Of a DNA stretch of 64,000 nucleotides, positions 34,243 to 42,774 are shown one piece after another (the stretch's first letter is position 1; every line of letters begins with the position of its first letter). Source of the DNA: an uncultured Bacteroidales bacterium (GTDB lineage: Bacteria > Bacteroidota > Bacteroidia > Bacteroidales > F082). Under the pieces are notes generated by a model, which had not been told where the DNA came from, did not search any database, and saw only the letters and a program-made list of their open reading frames with translations. The position numbers were made by a program, and so were the translations under genes. Location of the stretch: positions 150,224-214,223 of the forward strand of contig ONFF01000002.1 in the NCBI GenBank assembly GCA_900317055.1. The letters run 5' to 3'.

Positions 34243-34890
34243 CTAATCTATATTTAACTTGCTTCTTATCATTTTACAAATGGAAGAAAGTATTCGTGAT
34301 CTTTCAACTTTTCCTGGTTTATATTGAATTTTTGTCAATATTTTTGAAATAGTAAAGTATCTTTTTATATATTTATCGGAGAACGGGCATCCTTCTAACC
34401 ATTTTACAAAATATACAGAAAAATGGTTTTGTTGGGAAGCAGGAAAATATCGTACTTCTTTAAAACCGTTTCTTGCCACGAATTTTCGCACTACCATGTT
34501 TTCTTCTGGCGTATCACCTTCCATTACTTGAACTCCTTTTTCCACGATGTACGCATCACGAAGTTCATTCATCTCTTCAAGTATTCCCATACCTTGAAAT
34601 TTAGGTAGAATTGCCGACATGGCTCCTTTTGAAACAATTTTGTTTTTGTCAAACCATTTCTTCCCAACCGAAATTGATACAGAAGTAGTACCCACAAGTT
34701 TATCACCACAGAAAGCGACAAAACAACGACCTTCTTCTCCCAAATGTTTCTTGAGATCCTCACCTGACATGGTCGTGGTGTTCATGGTAATTCCTTTTTC
34801 AATATTCCTTTTATGCGCCGCCATAAGCAACTCGTGAATATCATCCCAAGAAACCCAATCGGGCTTAGGCATTACTTTTATTTCTTCCAT
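34243..34890 (-). CDS. GNAT-like acyltransferase in ATP-grasp/CapA module
   Basis: 215 residues. GNAT features: GRCFVAFCGDKLVGTTSVSI (strand pair), SKGAMSAILPKFQGMGILEE (acyl-CoA loop, Q-G-x-G) and GVQVMEGDTPEENMVVRKFV followed by ARNGFKEVRYF. The C-terminal 60 residues are basic. It would acylate an amine of the polymer precursor. Family is fairly clear; substrate is not. Confidence 0.75.
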   Translation of the reverse strand: MEEIKVMPKPDWVSWDDIHELLMAAHKRNIEKGITMNTTTMSGEDLKKHLGEEGRCFVAFCGDKLVGTTSVSISVGKKWFDKNKIVSKGAMSAILPKFQGMGILEEMNELRDAYIVEKGVQVMEGDTPEENMVVRKFVARNGFKEVRYFPASQQNHFSVYFVKWLEGCPFSDKYIKRYFTISKILTKIQYKPGKVERSRILSSICKMIRSKLNID

Positions 34891-34911
34891 TCCCCATATT
34901 TATTATTTGTT

Positions 34912-36069
34912 CTACTTATTGTTTTCCATCATATATTGAACACATGCAAACATATTCTCAGCATAGCGTTCGCTTTCCATGCACTTTGAGATACGCATTA
35001 ACTGTTCCCTATTATATTTCTCCAAAAGGTGCTTTTTATAAAGTTTTCCAGGCAATTTCTTTACTAATCGATAATATAAAGAATCACCGCGGAACGAGTT
35101 CAAAAACCTGTCTTTAATAATAGCTGCATTATAACAGAACTGATAATATTTTTTTTGGATTATCACTTCATTTTTAAGTTCGTCGCTCCGTTTATAAAAT
35201 AAAGAAAGGTCTTGTAGTTCATCATATCTAACTAAATCATCTGAAGAAACACTTACTGCGTGTTGTATGATATCTACACCACTTTCCGAGAGCACTATTT
35301 CTGTTATCAACCCGTGTTTGGTCATATCATTTTTCATCCGAGAAAAGAGGAAATTCCCTTGACCATATAGCAAATAAGCATTTTTGTAGTTTTCGAAACA
35401 ACCTATGCAATGCGTATGTTGAGCGGTGATGAAATCAGCGCCACAATCTGCCATACGATGAAAGTGTTGTCTCAATAATGGCGAGGGATAGGGGAATTCC
35501 TCAGTACCACCATGATAAATGACAATAAGATAATCGTGGGATTGTTTCAGTTCTTTAATGTCATTGCATACCACATATTCATCATATATATTTGCACCTG
35601 CAGTTGAAACAGAAGGAATATTATAAAACATCTCTGAGACATTGTATATGCAAATTTTCTTATTGCCAAGTAATAAACTGATACTCTTTTTGATATTGCC
35701 CAAATTCTCTCCAGCACCGAGATGGTCAATTCCATTGTCATCCAACAACTTCACTGTATCTTTAAATCCATCTTCCTGATAATCTGTAATATGATTATTG
35801 GCTAAGGCAACCGCTTTCACTCCTAACCCTTTGATACCTTTTATACAATCTTTTGACGCTTTGATTACTGGACCTGTTTTTTCCATGGCCTTATTGGAAT
35901 CCGTCAAAGGGCCTTCAAGGTTGAATATAGAAAAATCAGCGTTGTTGAACAAGTCTATGATTTTCTCTCCAAAGATCGCTTTGGCGTTCCCTTCTTCAAA
36001 CAGCTTCTGGTTTTTACCAGAAGGAAGAAGATCGCCGGCAATGACAATTTGATTAAGGTGGTTATTCAT
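34912..36069 (-). CDS. CapA-like metallophosphatase-fold protein (copy 2)
   Basis: 385 residues, collinear with copy 1: IAGDLLPSGKNQKLF, FSIFNLEGPLTD, AVALANNHITDYQEDGF, VIYHGGTEEFPYPSPLLRQ and AQHTHCIGCFENYKNAYLLY. It also lacks a clear signal peptide. It is followed 21 bp later by the GNAT gene and preceded by a 124 bp gap with a strong hairpin. Confidence 0.85.
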   Translation of the reverse strand: MNNHLNQIVIAGDLLPSGKNQKLFEEGNAKAIFGEKIIDLFNNADFSIFNLEGPLTDSNKAMEKTGPVIKASKDCIKGIKGLGVKAVALANNHITDYQEDGFKDTVKLLDDNGIDHLGAGENLGNIKKSISLLLGNKKICIYNVSEMFYNIPSVSTAGANIYDEYVVCNDIKELKQSHDYLIVIYHGGTEEFPYPSPLLRQHFHRMADCGADFITAQHTHCIGCFENYKNAYLLYGQGNFLFSRMKNDMTKHGLITEIVLSESGVDIIQHAVSVSSDDLVRYDELQDLSLFYKRSDELKNEVIIQKKYYQFCYNAAIIKDRFLNSFRGDSLYYRLVKKLPGKLYKKHLLEKYNREQLMRISKCMESERYAENMFACVQYMMENNK

Positions 36070-36124
36070 TCTGTATTAAACTGACTGCATATGATACAAT
36101 TCTGACTCAACAAAAACAATTCCC

Positions 36125-36169
36125 GTTGCATTCACATCGAATGCTACGCATGTTCAATGTGAATGCAAC
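36125..36169. promoter_or_regulatory. strong hairpin between ACP and CapA genes
   Basis: gttgcattcacat pairs exactly with atgtgaatgcaac (13 bp) and, beyond one mismatch, gaa pairs with ttc. On the minus strand the stem is followed by GGGAATTGTTTTTG. It may attenuate or terminate transcription between the two halves of the core operon, or protect a processed end. Confidence 0.5.
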
Positions 36170-36193
36170 TTTGATGATTTGTCTATTAAGGAA

Positions 36194-36412
36194 TTAACCC
36201 ATAAAATCAAGAATATCCTTCACGGTTTTGAAGCATTGAATATCTTCTCCCGTCAGTTTTTTCCCAATTTCTTCGTCCATCATAACTATGAGAGACAATT
36301 TCGCCATCGAATCGTACTCGGGAATCTCACTAAGAATCATTTCAGGCTTCAGAGAGCCACCATTCAGCTCAAGCATTTCCTCGAGCATTTCAATTTTCTT
36401 TTCTTGTGTCAT
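36194..36412 (-). CDS. acyl carrier protein (third)
   Basis: 72 residues with attachment site PEYDSMAKLS (Ser35). It follows the membrane acyltransferase-3 gene and is unlike the cassette ACPs in sequence, so it probably serves the adenylating enzyme/KASIII group at 37505-41967. Confidence 0.83.
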   Translation of the reverse strand: MTQEKKIEMLEEMLELNGGSLKPEMILSEIPEYDSMAKLSLIVMMDEEIGKKLTGEDIQCFKTVKDILDFMG

Positions 36413-36490
36413 TTTTCTAGTTTTTAGTATTACAAAACTTGATTATTACAATTACAATATTTAAAAACCAAAACTCATATTTGCTTCTAC

Positions 36491-37483
36491 CTATAAGCCT
36501 TGCTTTTTTATTGACTTAATATAATCAGAAAACAATATTTTTTTCATAAACCTGTCAATTGGTGAACTAAAAAACAAGGTACATAGTAACGGCACACCAA
36601 CAAACAATGTCAATAATCCATACCATTCGTAACGATAATTATATAAACAACCCCAGCATATTGTGAAAATAGGAATAGCGTGAAGAAGATATACATTCAT
36701 TGTCCTTGAACCATATTTGGTAAACCAACACTCTTTGTCGGGAATTAAAATAATTAAGCAAGTACACGCAACAACTCTCATTATAATCATCATCCATTTT
36801 GCTAATGCAACTTTCATATTTAGACCATAATATGCAGTCATCGAAACATGCATTTTTGGCGCTATTCGGATAATGACTAAATTAAGAAGAATACATAATA
36901 CAATTATCATTACACATAACACACGCACCTTTGTACTTTGCTTCCATATAATTAATTTGTTTTCAAACACATTCCTTAAAAAAACACCAAAAGCAAAACA
37001 GGGAAACAAAGAACTTATACGTTGTATGTCAAAATAACGGTTATCAATAGGGAAAAAGCCTACTGCAACCCCAAAAATCATTACAAGTATTAGATAGCCA
37101 GTAATTCCGATGCGTTTCCTTATCCAATTTGTTGCCAAAGAAAACAAAAACAATGCCATCAGATACCACATCGCATACCCAGGTTTGAACAAAAACCTTT
37201 CAAAATAGTCAGGAAAATGCGAATAATAACCTATTACATTGTTAATAATAGAGAAGAGAAAACACGGCCAAAGAAACACATACAACAACTCCTTAAACGA
37301 CCTTTTCTTATACCAATAGCCAGAAATGATGGCAAATAAAGTCATGGGATACCAATTGATGAAAGGATGAATATATTTAATCACACGCACCCCATCTATT
37401 GCATAAGGCATTGTAGAATGCAACAACACAATGCATAACATAGCAAAGAATTTCAAATTATCCCAATAATAGACCCTTCTCAT
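36491..37483 (-). CDS. acyltransferase family 3 membrane protein
   Basis: 330 residues with about ten membrane segments. It begins RVYYWDNLKFFAMLCIVLLH (the family R-x-x-x-x-D-x-x-K/R and H pattern) and has YWYKKRSFKELL, FPCFAFGVFLR and NVYLLHAIPIFTICW. Family members O-acetylate or otherwise acylate surface sugars using a cytosolic acyl donor. It is placed between an SDR and an ACP gene, which suggests a carrier-bound acyl group might be its donor; that is inference. Confidence 0.85.
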   Translation of the reverse strand: MRRVYYWDNLKFFAMLCIVLLHSTMPYAIDGVRVIKYIHPFINWYPMTLFAIISGYWYKKRSFKELLYVFLWPCFLFSIINNVIGYYSHFPDYFERFLFKPGYAMWYLMALFLFSLATNWIRKRIGITGYLILVMIFGVAVGFFPIDNRYFDIQRISSLFPCFAFGVFLRNVFENKLIIWKQSTKVRVLCVMIIVLCILLNLVIIRIAPKMHVSMTAYYGLNMKVALAKWMMIIMRVVACTCLIILIPDKECWFTKYGSRTMNVYLLHAIPIFTICWGCLYNYRYEWYGLLTLFVGVPLLCTLFFSSPIDRFMKKILFSDYIKSIKKQGL

Positions 37484-37504
37484 CGCAAAAACTCTAATAA
37501 CAAA

Positions 37505-38248
37505 TTAGAACAACCGAGGCATCAACATAGGAATGGCAGTACCGCTAATAGAGGGGGCGGCATTACTCAAAAGGAAAGCTATTGTATTTGCTACTTCAAC
37601 TGGTTGCACCAATGCTGATCCATTGATTTCTGAAGATCCAACACCATCCGATATTTCTGCTGCCCGCCGCCCCATAGGTGTATCAACACCCACTGGCATA
37701 ATAGAATTAACCCGGATTCCTTGAGGAGCTAGTTCTTGAGCCATGCAACGAACAAAAGCGTCCACAGCAGCCTTGCTCACGCAATATTCACTCTTGGCCT
37801 TATAACCCACAATACTTGAAATACTTGACATCACTACAATACTACCACCAGTATTGAAATGCTTTTTCTTGGCACATTGTTTCACCAATTCTACAAAAGA
37901 GAAGAAGTTTACATCCATCACCTTTGAGAAGCCTTCTTTACTGAGCACGTTAAGTGGTTTACGACTGCTTATACCAGCACAATGCACTAGACCGTCCAGT
38001 TTACCATATTCTGCAACTATCTTTGCAACAGCTACAGAAATAGAATTGCAATCCGTTAAATCAATAGCCAATGAATGACAGTTTCCTCCACATAGTTTCT
38101 GTGTTTCTTCTAATCCTTCTGTAGAAATGTCCAACATCACCACTATGGCACCTTCGCCAGCTAAAACGCGAGTCGTTTCCCTTCCTATTCCAGAACCAGC
38201 TCCTGTAACAACAACAACCTTGTTATTTAAGTCAATAATGCTACCCAT
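37505..38248 (-). CDS. SDR, FabG-like reductase (third type)
   Basis: 247 residues: TGAGSGIGRETTRVLAG, HCAGISSRKP, MSSISSIVGYKAKSEY and catalytic YCVSKAAVDAFVRCMAQEL. Immediately follows an ACP gene (6 bp). Likely reduces an ACP-bound oxo group made by the KASIII at 40846-41967. It is not a close copy of the cassette SDRs. Confidence 0.85.
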   Translation of the reverse strand: MGSIIDLNNKVVVVTGAGSGIGRETTRVLAGEGAIVVMLDISTEGLEETQKLCGGNCHSLAIDLTDCNSISVAVAKIVAEYGKLDGLVHCAGISSRKPLNVLSKEGFSKVMDVNFFSFVELVKQCAKKKHFNTGGSIVVMSSISSIVGYKAKSEYCVSKAAVDAFVRCMAQELAPQGIRVNSIMPVGVDTPMGRRAAEISDGVGSSEINGSALVQPVEVANTIAFLLSNAAPSISGTAIPMLMPRLF

Positions 38249-38254
38249 TGTCAG

Positions 38255-38482
38255 TTACTTCTGTTTAAGTTCCTGCACCAATTTCCAAATAGCTTCAGCC
38301 GAGTTGAAGTTCTCGGGGTCAAGTTCATTGATACGAACTTGTACACCATAAGCATCATCCAGTTCCGAAATGATGCTCACCACATCGAATGAATCGAGAA
38401 TACCGTCGTCAATTAATGCGGTTTCATTGGCAAAGTCCACATCGGGGCGAATGCCTTTTAGGATTTCCAACAGTTTTTCCAT
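38255..38482 (-). CDS. acyl/peptidyl carrier protein (DltC-like)
   Basis: 75 residues with attachment site DDGILDSFDVVSIISEL (Ser31). The sequence style (LLEILKGIRPDVDF) resembles carrier proteins that partner amino-acid adenylating enzymes. It lies 18 bp downstream of the GNAT gene in the same run as the adenylating enzyme. Confidence 0.85.
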   Translation of the reverse strand: MEKLLEILKGIRPDVDFANETALIDDGILDSFDVVSIISELDDAYGVQVRINELDPENFNSAEAIWKLVQELKQK

Positions 38483-38500
38483 TAATATTTGATTTAAAAA

Positions 38501-39298
38501 TTATTTCTTTTTCCTTATCATAGAAATACAATTCCGTCCAATGGTTTTGAATCCCGTGGTTTCATACATTTTTACAGCTGCAACATTATCTATGGTACAC
38601 CAAAGCATGAAACGGGTTGCACCTTGGGCATGATATCTTTCTACAAAATCATAAAGCAAATCTTTACCTACAGAACGTCCCCTATATTCTCCTTTCACAG
38701 CCAAATGCCTGCCCCAAGCTACATTTTTCATACAATCATGCTGGTAGGCACCAGCCATTCTGCCATTTTCATCAATGGCAACTGTAATAGCCTTACCAGA
38801 AAGAAGATCCATATACTCGTCAGATGTTATATAATCTCCACTAATATTATCAAATGTAGCATTAAACAACAGACATGCTTCTTTTACCTCTTCGATACTA
38901 TTTGCAAATCGTATCGCGCAACCGCTACGCATGGCATAAGGTGTTGCTTCTTTATACATTAATTGATAGATTGAGCGAACTGCGTTGTTTTCAAACCCCA
39001 TCCTCCGTAAATATTCCAATTCCAATTCCGGCACTTTTTCACCTCTATAGATTACTTCACACAGATAGTCTTTGTCATCAGCCAGTTCAATTATAGAATC
39101 AAAGTCATTGATGAAATAGTAAAAGCGACAGCATGTGGCTTTATCCTGGAGAAGTATTATATTACTACCCGATTGATAACGATGCATATTACCGCTTTGA
39201 AGCAACTTCTCAACCTCTAAAGGATGTAAATAACAATTCGTTACCTCACCATTTTGTTTTGAACCTTCAATTTGATTAGTCATTTTGTTAGTATCCAT
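38501..39298 (-). CDS. GNAT acetyltransferase with N-terminal extension
   Basis: 265 residues. The C-terminal half is a GNAT domain: IRFANSIEEVKEACLLFN, AITVAIDENGRMAGAYQHD, GRHLAVKGEYRGRSVGKDLL (acetyl-CoA loop, R-G-R-S-V-G-K) and NVAAVKMYETTGFKTIGRN. The N-terminal 130 residues are probably a second, degenerate GNAT-like half. Sits 6 bp after the adenylating enzyme; it might acylate the carrier-bound amino acid. Confidence 0.8.
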   Translation of the reverse strand: MDTNKMTNQIEGSKQNGEVTNCYLHPLEVEKLLQSGNMHRYQSGSNIILLQDKATCCRFYYFINDFDSIIELADDKDYLCEVIYRGEKVPELELEYLRRMGFENNAVRSIYQLMYKEATPYAMRSGCAIRFANSIEEVKEACLLFNATFDNISGDYITSDEYMDLLSGKAITVAIDENGRMAGAYQHDCMKNVAWGRHLAVKGEYRGRSVGKDLLYDFVERYHAQGATRFMLWCTIDNVAAVKMYETTGFKTIGRNCISMIRKKK

Positions 39299-39304
39299 AA
39301 AACT

Positions 39305-40834
39305 CTACGACAATGTGAAATCATACATTCTTTTCAATTCTATCCTGTCAATCTTACCATTTAGGTTATACGGCATCTGGGCTAAGTGGTTCACCACCTC
39401 AGGGAACATATACACAGGGATACGCTCCTTCACGAGGTTGATGATGTCCAAAGGTTGACCATCGGCAGTAGTATAGTAAAGCACCAATTTGTCTTGCTCT
39501 TGATCGAAGATGCAGGCTGCATTGGTTACTCCCTCAATGGCGTTCACCGCCACTTCAATTTCGCCTAACTCAATGCGATTGCCCTTGTGTTTCACCTGAA
39601 AGTCCTTGCGCGAGACAAACACTAAATTGCCATCGGCTTCAGGTTTCACCAAGTCGCCCGTGCGATAAACAATGTCGTTGTAAAGCGGATTAAGCGGGTT
39701 CTGCACAAACACCTCATCGGTCTTAGTGCGGTTGTCATAGTAGCCCAATGCCACGCCACTGCCCCGTACACAAAGCTCACCCACCTCGCCAACTGCGGCT
39801 TCGGTGTCATCGTCTTTCAACACCAATATTTGCATATTGCGGCAAGCCTTGCCAATGGGGATATACTCATTGTCGGCATACTGGCGTGTCACATCAAACC
39901 AAGTGCAATCCACCGTGATTTCCGTCGGGCCATAAAGATTCACAAAGCGCACGTTGGGTAGTTTTTCCTGCCATGTGCGGAGTTGTTTAGCAGGCATGGC
40001 CTCGCCAGCAAAGGTTACGAGGCGCAAATGCTCTGGCAGGGCAATGTTCAGGATGTCGCTGTTGCCCACCAGTACTATGGCAGAGGTTGCCCACAATATG
40101 GCAGTAATGTTACGCTCGTTGAGGAAAGGCATTAAATGCTTGGTAAAAGTGAAATATTTCTTGCCAATAACATTGAGTGTGGCACCGCTCTTCAGACAAA
40201 TGCAGATATCCTTGACCGATCCGTCGAAATAAAACGGCGTTTGGTTGCCCAATGCGTCTTGATCGGTAAACTCAAACGTTTCCACCAACCAGTCTGCCAA
40301 GTCAATCATACCCCGATGGCTAATCACCACGCCCTTAGGAACTCCTGTTGAGCCGCTCGTAAATATGCTATAAACAGGGTCAAGGTCAATAATCTGCTCC
40401 CGAATATCTTTAAGTAGTGTACTATCCGCGGCGTGTTCTTTCACCTCGTTATACAAATACTTCGGTCCTTCAAATGCAATTTGTTCAAGTATTTTTAAAT
40501 CCGCATCAGTCGTCGCCACTGCAGCTATTGGTTTACAAACATCGGCAATGAGACGAACCCGTTCATACGGCATCTTGCAATCAATGGGAACATAGAAATT
40601 ACCACTTTCCACTACTCCCATCGCCCCTACAAGACCCTCAACCCGACGGTCAACAAACACCAATACGGCTTGACGCACTGCTTTATTTGTATTTTGTGCT
40701 ATTACAGTGCCTATACTTTCAGCCTGCCTACGCCATTGCATAAAAGTAATTTGCGTCTTATCATCAGCAAGAGCTACTTTGTCTGGAAATAGTGTTGCAG
40801 ACCGCTCAAGATATTCAAGAATATTGATTACCAT
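39305..40834 (-). CDS. amino-acid adenylating enzyme (DltA/NRPS A-domain-like)
   Basis: A stand-alone 509-residue adenylation protein: FTSGSTGVPKGVVISHRG (158-175), FYFDGSVKDI, NLYGPTEITVDCTW, YRTGDLVKP, GNRIELGEIEVAV and the C-terminal Lys in NLNGKIDRIEL. The features match amino-acid adenylation domains more than fatty-acid ligases; the FDGS/A4-like site should hold the amino group. It would charge the carrier at 38255-38482. The particular amino acid cannot be read reliably by eye. Confidence 0.87.
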   Translation of the reverse strand: MVINILEYLERSATLFPDKVALADDKTQITFMQWRRQAESIGTVIAQNTNKAVRQAVLVFVDRRVEGLVGAMGVVESGNFYVPIDCKMPYERVRLIADVCKPIAAVATTDADLKILEQIAFEGPKYLYNEVKEHAADSTLLKDIREQIIDLDPVYSIFTSGSTGVPKGVVISHRGMIDLADWLVETFEFTDQDALGNQTPFYFDGSVKDICICLKSGATLNVIGKKYFTFTKHLMPFLNERNITAILWATSAIVLVGNSDILNIALPEHLRLVTFAGEAMPAKQLRTWQEKLPNVRFVNLYGPTEITVDCTWFDVTRQYADNEYIPIGKACRNMQILVLKDDDTEAAVGEVGELCVRGSGVALGYYDNRTKTDEVFVQNPLNPLYNDIVYRTGDLVKPEADGNLVFVSRKDFQVKHKGNRIELGEIEVAVNAIEGVTNAACIFDQEQDKLVLYYTTADGQPLDIINLVKERIPVYMFPEVVNHLAQMPYNLNGKIDRIELKRMYDFTLS

Positions 40835-40845
40835 AATCGCTTATA

Positions 40846-41967
40846 TTAGAGTCCTCTCATGTCCTTGAACAACTCATTAGGATCGTTGATTATGCCTTCT
40901 TCGAATACGGTGTCGTCAAAGATAACAGGGTAGATATCAGCAGTATTGATGCGGAAAGATGTCACGCCCCATGAAAGACCAATACCAAATCCGCAAAGCA
41001 TAACATTAATATCTCTGTTCTCCTTATCATCACCATATCGATCACACAATGAAACCACTGGAGATGCACCACTTGTGTTACCATACTTGGGAAGAGTAAT
41101 CGGCATCTTCTCTGTTGGTATTTTTGCTTTCTTTGCTATTTGCTGCAATATATACAAATTGGCTTGATGCAAAGCAAAACAGTCGTAGTCATCCATTGTA
41201 GTATTAGTCTGAGCCAAAAAATCCTTAATGAGACGAGGAACATCGAATACAGTGAAGGTAAACACTGACGTCCCGCGCATGAACGAATCATATAAGGAGC
41301 GTTCTATTCCGTCTTCACACATAACCTCTTCATGCGGAGGATTCATGTTGCGACAACCGCCTCCTGGCACAATCAAATAACGATAGCCATCGCCATCCGA
41401 GCGTACCAAGGAGTGTATCTCATCTTTGATGTTTTCTGTTTTTTCTATGAGTATGCAAACTCCCACATCACCGCCAAGCATCACTTTCGATTTATCCCGA
41501 GAATTGACTGTCTTGCTTCCGGTATCACCAGAAATAAGCAGTGCCTTGCTAATATTGGAATTCATCATCATCGAGGCGACTACTTGAATGCCATACACCA
41601 CGGCAGAACAACCCAGTGAAATATCAAAGCAGGCACATTCTTTACTTAAGCCTAAACGTTTTTGAACAATGAAAGCAGTAGCGGGACGAGGATAGTCTGG
41701 ACTATGAGTCGCCACCACAAGAGCACCTATATCTTCTTTGTTGATATTCTTTTCACTTATGAGTTTCTCAGCTGCTGCATAACCCAAATCGCCAGTGGTC
41801 TGATGATAAGATGCCTTGCGAGAAGAAATCACGCCTGTCATTTTCTTGAACTTTTCGACCTCTTCCTCACCAAATTGGTTTTTGAAATCATCAGGTCTAA
41901 TTTCATTGCTCGGCATGGCAGTGGCCATAGCCGTTATTTTGATACCTTTAAAATCAAATATTGCCAT
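40846..41967 (-). CDS. KASIII-type synthase (third, divergent)
   Basis: 373 residues with a full triad: Cys120 in FDISLGCSAVVYG, His267 in FALHQANLYIL and Asn297 in KYGNTSGASPVV. Longer and divergent from the two cassette KASIIIs, with an extra C-terminal stretch after FGIGLSWGV. It starts the group KASIII, adenylating enzyme, GNAT, ACP, SDR, acyltransferase-3, ACP. Condensation or acyl transfer on the local ACP is likely. Confidence 0.87.
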   Translation of the reverse strand: MAIFDFKGIKITAMATAMPSNEIRPDDFKNQFGEEEVEKFKKMTGVISSRKASYHQTTGDLGYAAAEKLISEKNINKEDIGALVVATHSPDYPRPATAFIVQKRLGLSKECACFDISLGCSAVVYGIQVVASMMMNSNISKALLISGDTGSKTVNSRDKSKVMLGGDVGVCILIEKTENIKDEIHSLVRSDGDGYRYLIVPGGGCRNMNPPHEEVMCEDGIERSLYDSFMRGTSVFTFTVFDVPRLIKDFLAQTNTTMDDYDCFALHQANLYILQQIAKKAKIPTEKMPITLPKYGNTSGASPVVSLCDRYGDDKENRDINVMLCGFGIGLSWGVTSFRINTADIYPVIFDDTVFEEGIINDPNELFKDMRGL

Positions 41968-41976
41968 ATTGAGGAT

Positions 41977-42762
41977 TTAATGTTTGGTTCTATTAACAAC
42001 TGCAGGAATCTTACGGACAACTGTTGCTGGATTCCCAGCAACAATAACATTCGGCGGCACTGGTCTGCTCACAATAGCTCCTGCTGAAATAATAGAATTC
42101 TCACCGATTTCACCTACTCCAGGAAGAATTACAGCATGAGCACAAATTGATACATTATTACCTATTTTCAAGTTGGTCTTATATGCCCTTTTTGAAAGTT
42201 TCAACTCGGAATCTGCTATGAAATGATAAGAATCATGTGCATGTGTCAAAATCTTCGCACCTTCTAAAACCCCTACATTATCTCCTATCTCAATATCTCC
42301 AGTAATATCAATGTCACAATTACGGGCAAACAAACAATAATCCCCAATTTTCACACTTCCATAACTATAATGTTCAGCAATAAAAGTCACCCCGTTTTGT
42401 ATTTGACAATGTGGTCCCATATTATACCTCTTAATATAAGCCCAAGATCTTTCTTTTCTTTTTTTCGAAGATGTTTGCCACTCTAAACCTGAATATTTTG
42501 TCAAAAACTTCCAATTCTCATAGTAAAAACCAAGCCATTGATGCTTAAGTTTCAAATCGGCTATGGCCTTTTTTCTTTCTTCATCAACCTTAACTCCTAT
42601 TCCTTGGTCTAAATACTCGGACGGTCTTATACCGAATTTCTTGTATAGTGCCAACATATCTTTTCTGATAATGCTAATAGACCGTTCGTCACCCTTTTCC
42701 TTCGACTGTTTAGCATATTGAGTTGAGTGTAATAACAATCGAAACAAATAACTAACTTTCAT
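41977..42762 (-). CDS. hexapeptide-repeat acyltransferase, 261 aa
   Basis: C-terminal half is a left-handed beta-helix: GDYCLFARNCDIDITGDIEI, GDNVGVLEGAKILTHAHDSY, IGNNVSICAHAVILPGVGEI, SAGAIVSRPVPPNVIVAGNP. The N-terminal 110 residues are helical and unrecognised. It takes the same place after a cassette KASIII as the shorter 18268-18705 gene. Likely O- or N-acyltransferase for a sugar. Confidence 0.8.
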   Translation of the reverse strand: MKVSYLFRLLLHSTQYAKQSKEKGDERSISIIRKDMLALYKKFGIRPSEYLDQGIGVKVDEERKKAIADLKLKHQWLGFYYENWKFLTKYSGLEWQTSSKKRKERSWAYIKRYNMGPHCQIQNGVTFIAEHYSYGSVKIGDYCLFARNCDIDITGDIEIGDNVGVLEGAKILTHAHDSYHFIADSELKLSKRAYKTNLKIGNNVSICAHAVILPGVGEIGENSIISAGAIVSRPVPPNVIVAGNPATVVRKIPAVVNRTKH

Positions 42763-42774
42763 AATATTACAATT

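Noticed and set aside
31828-36069. CapA-like and ATP-grasp genes as a complete poly-gamma-glutamate (cap/pgs) operon
   Set aside because: No CapB-type Mur-ligase-like synthetase or CapC membrane protein was seen, and the CapA-like proteins lack a clear signal peptide.
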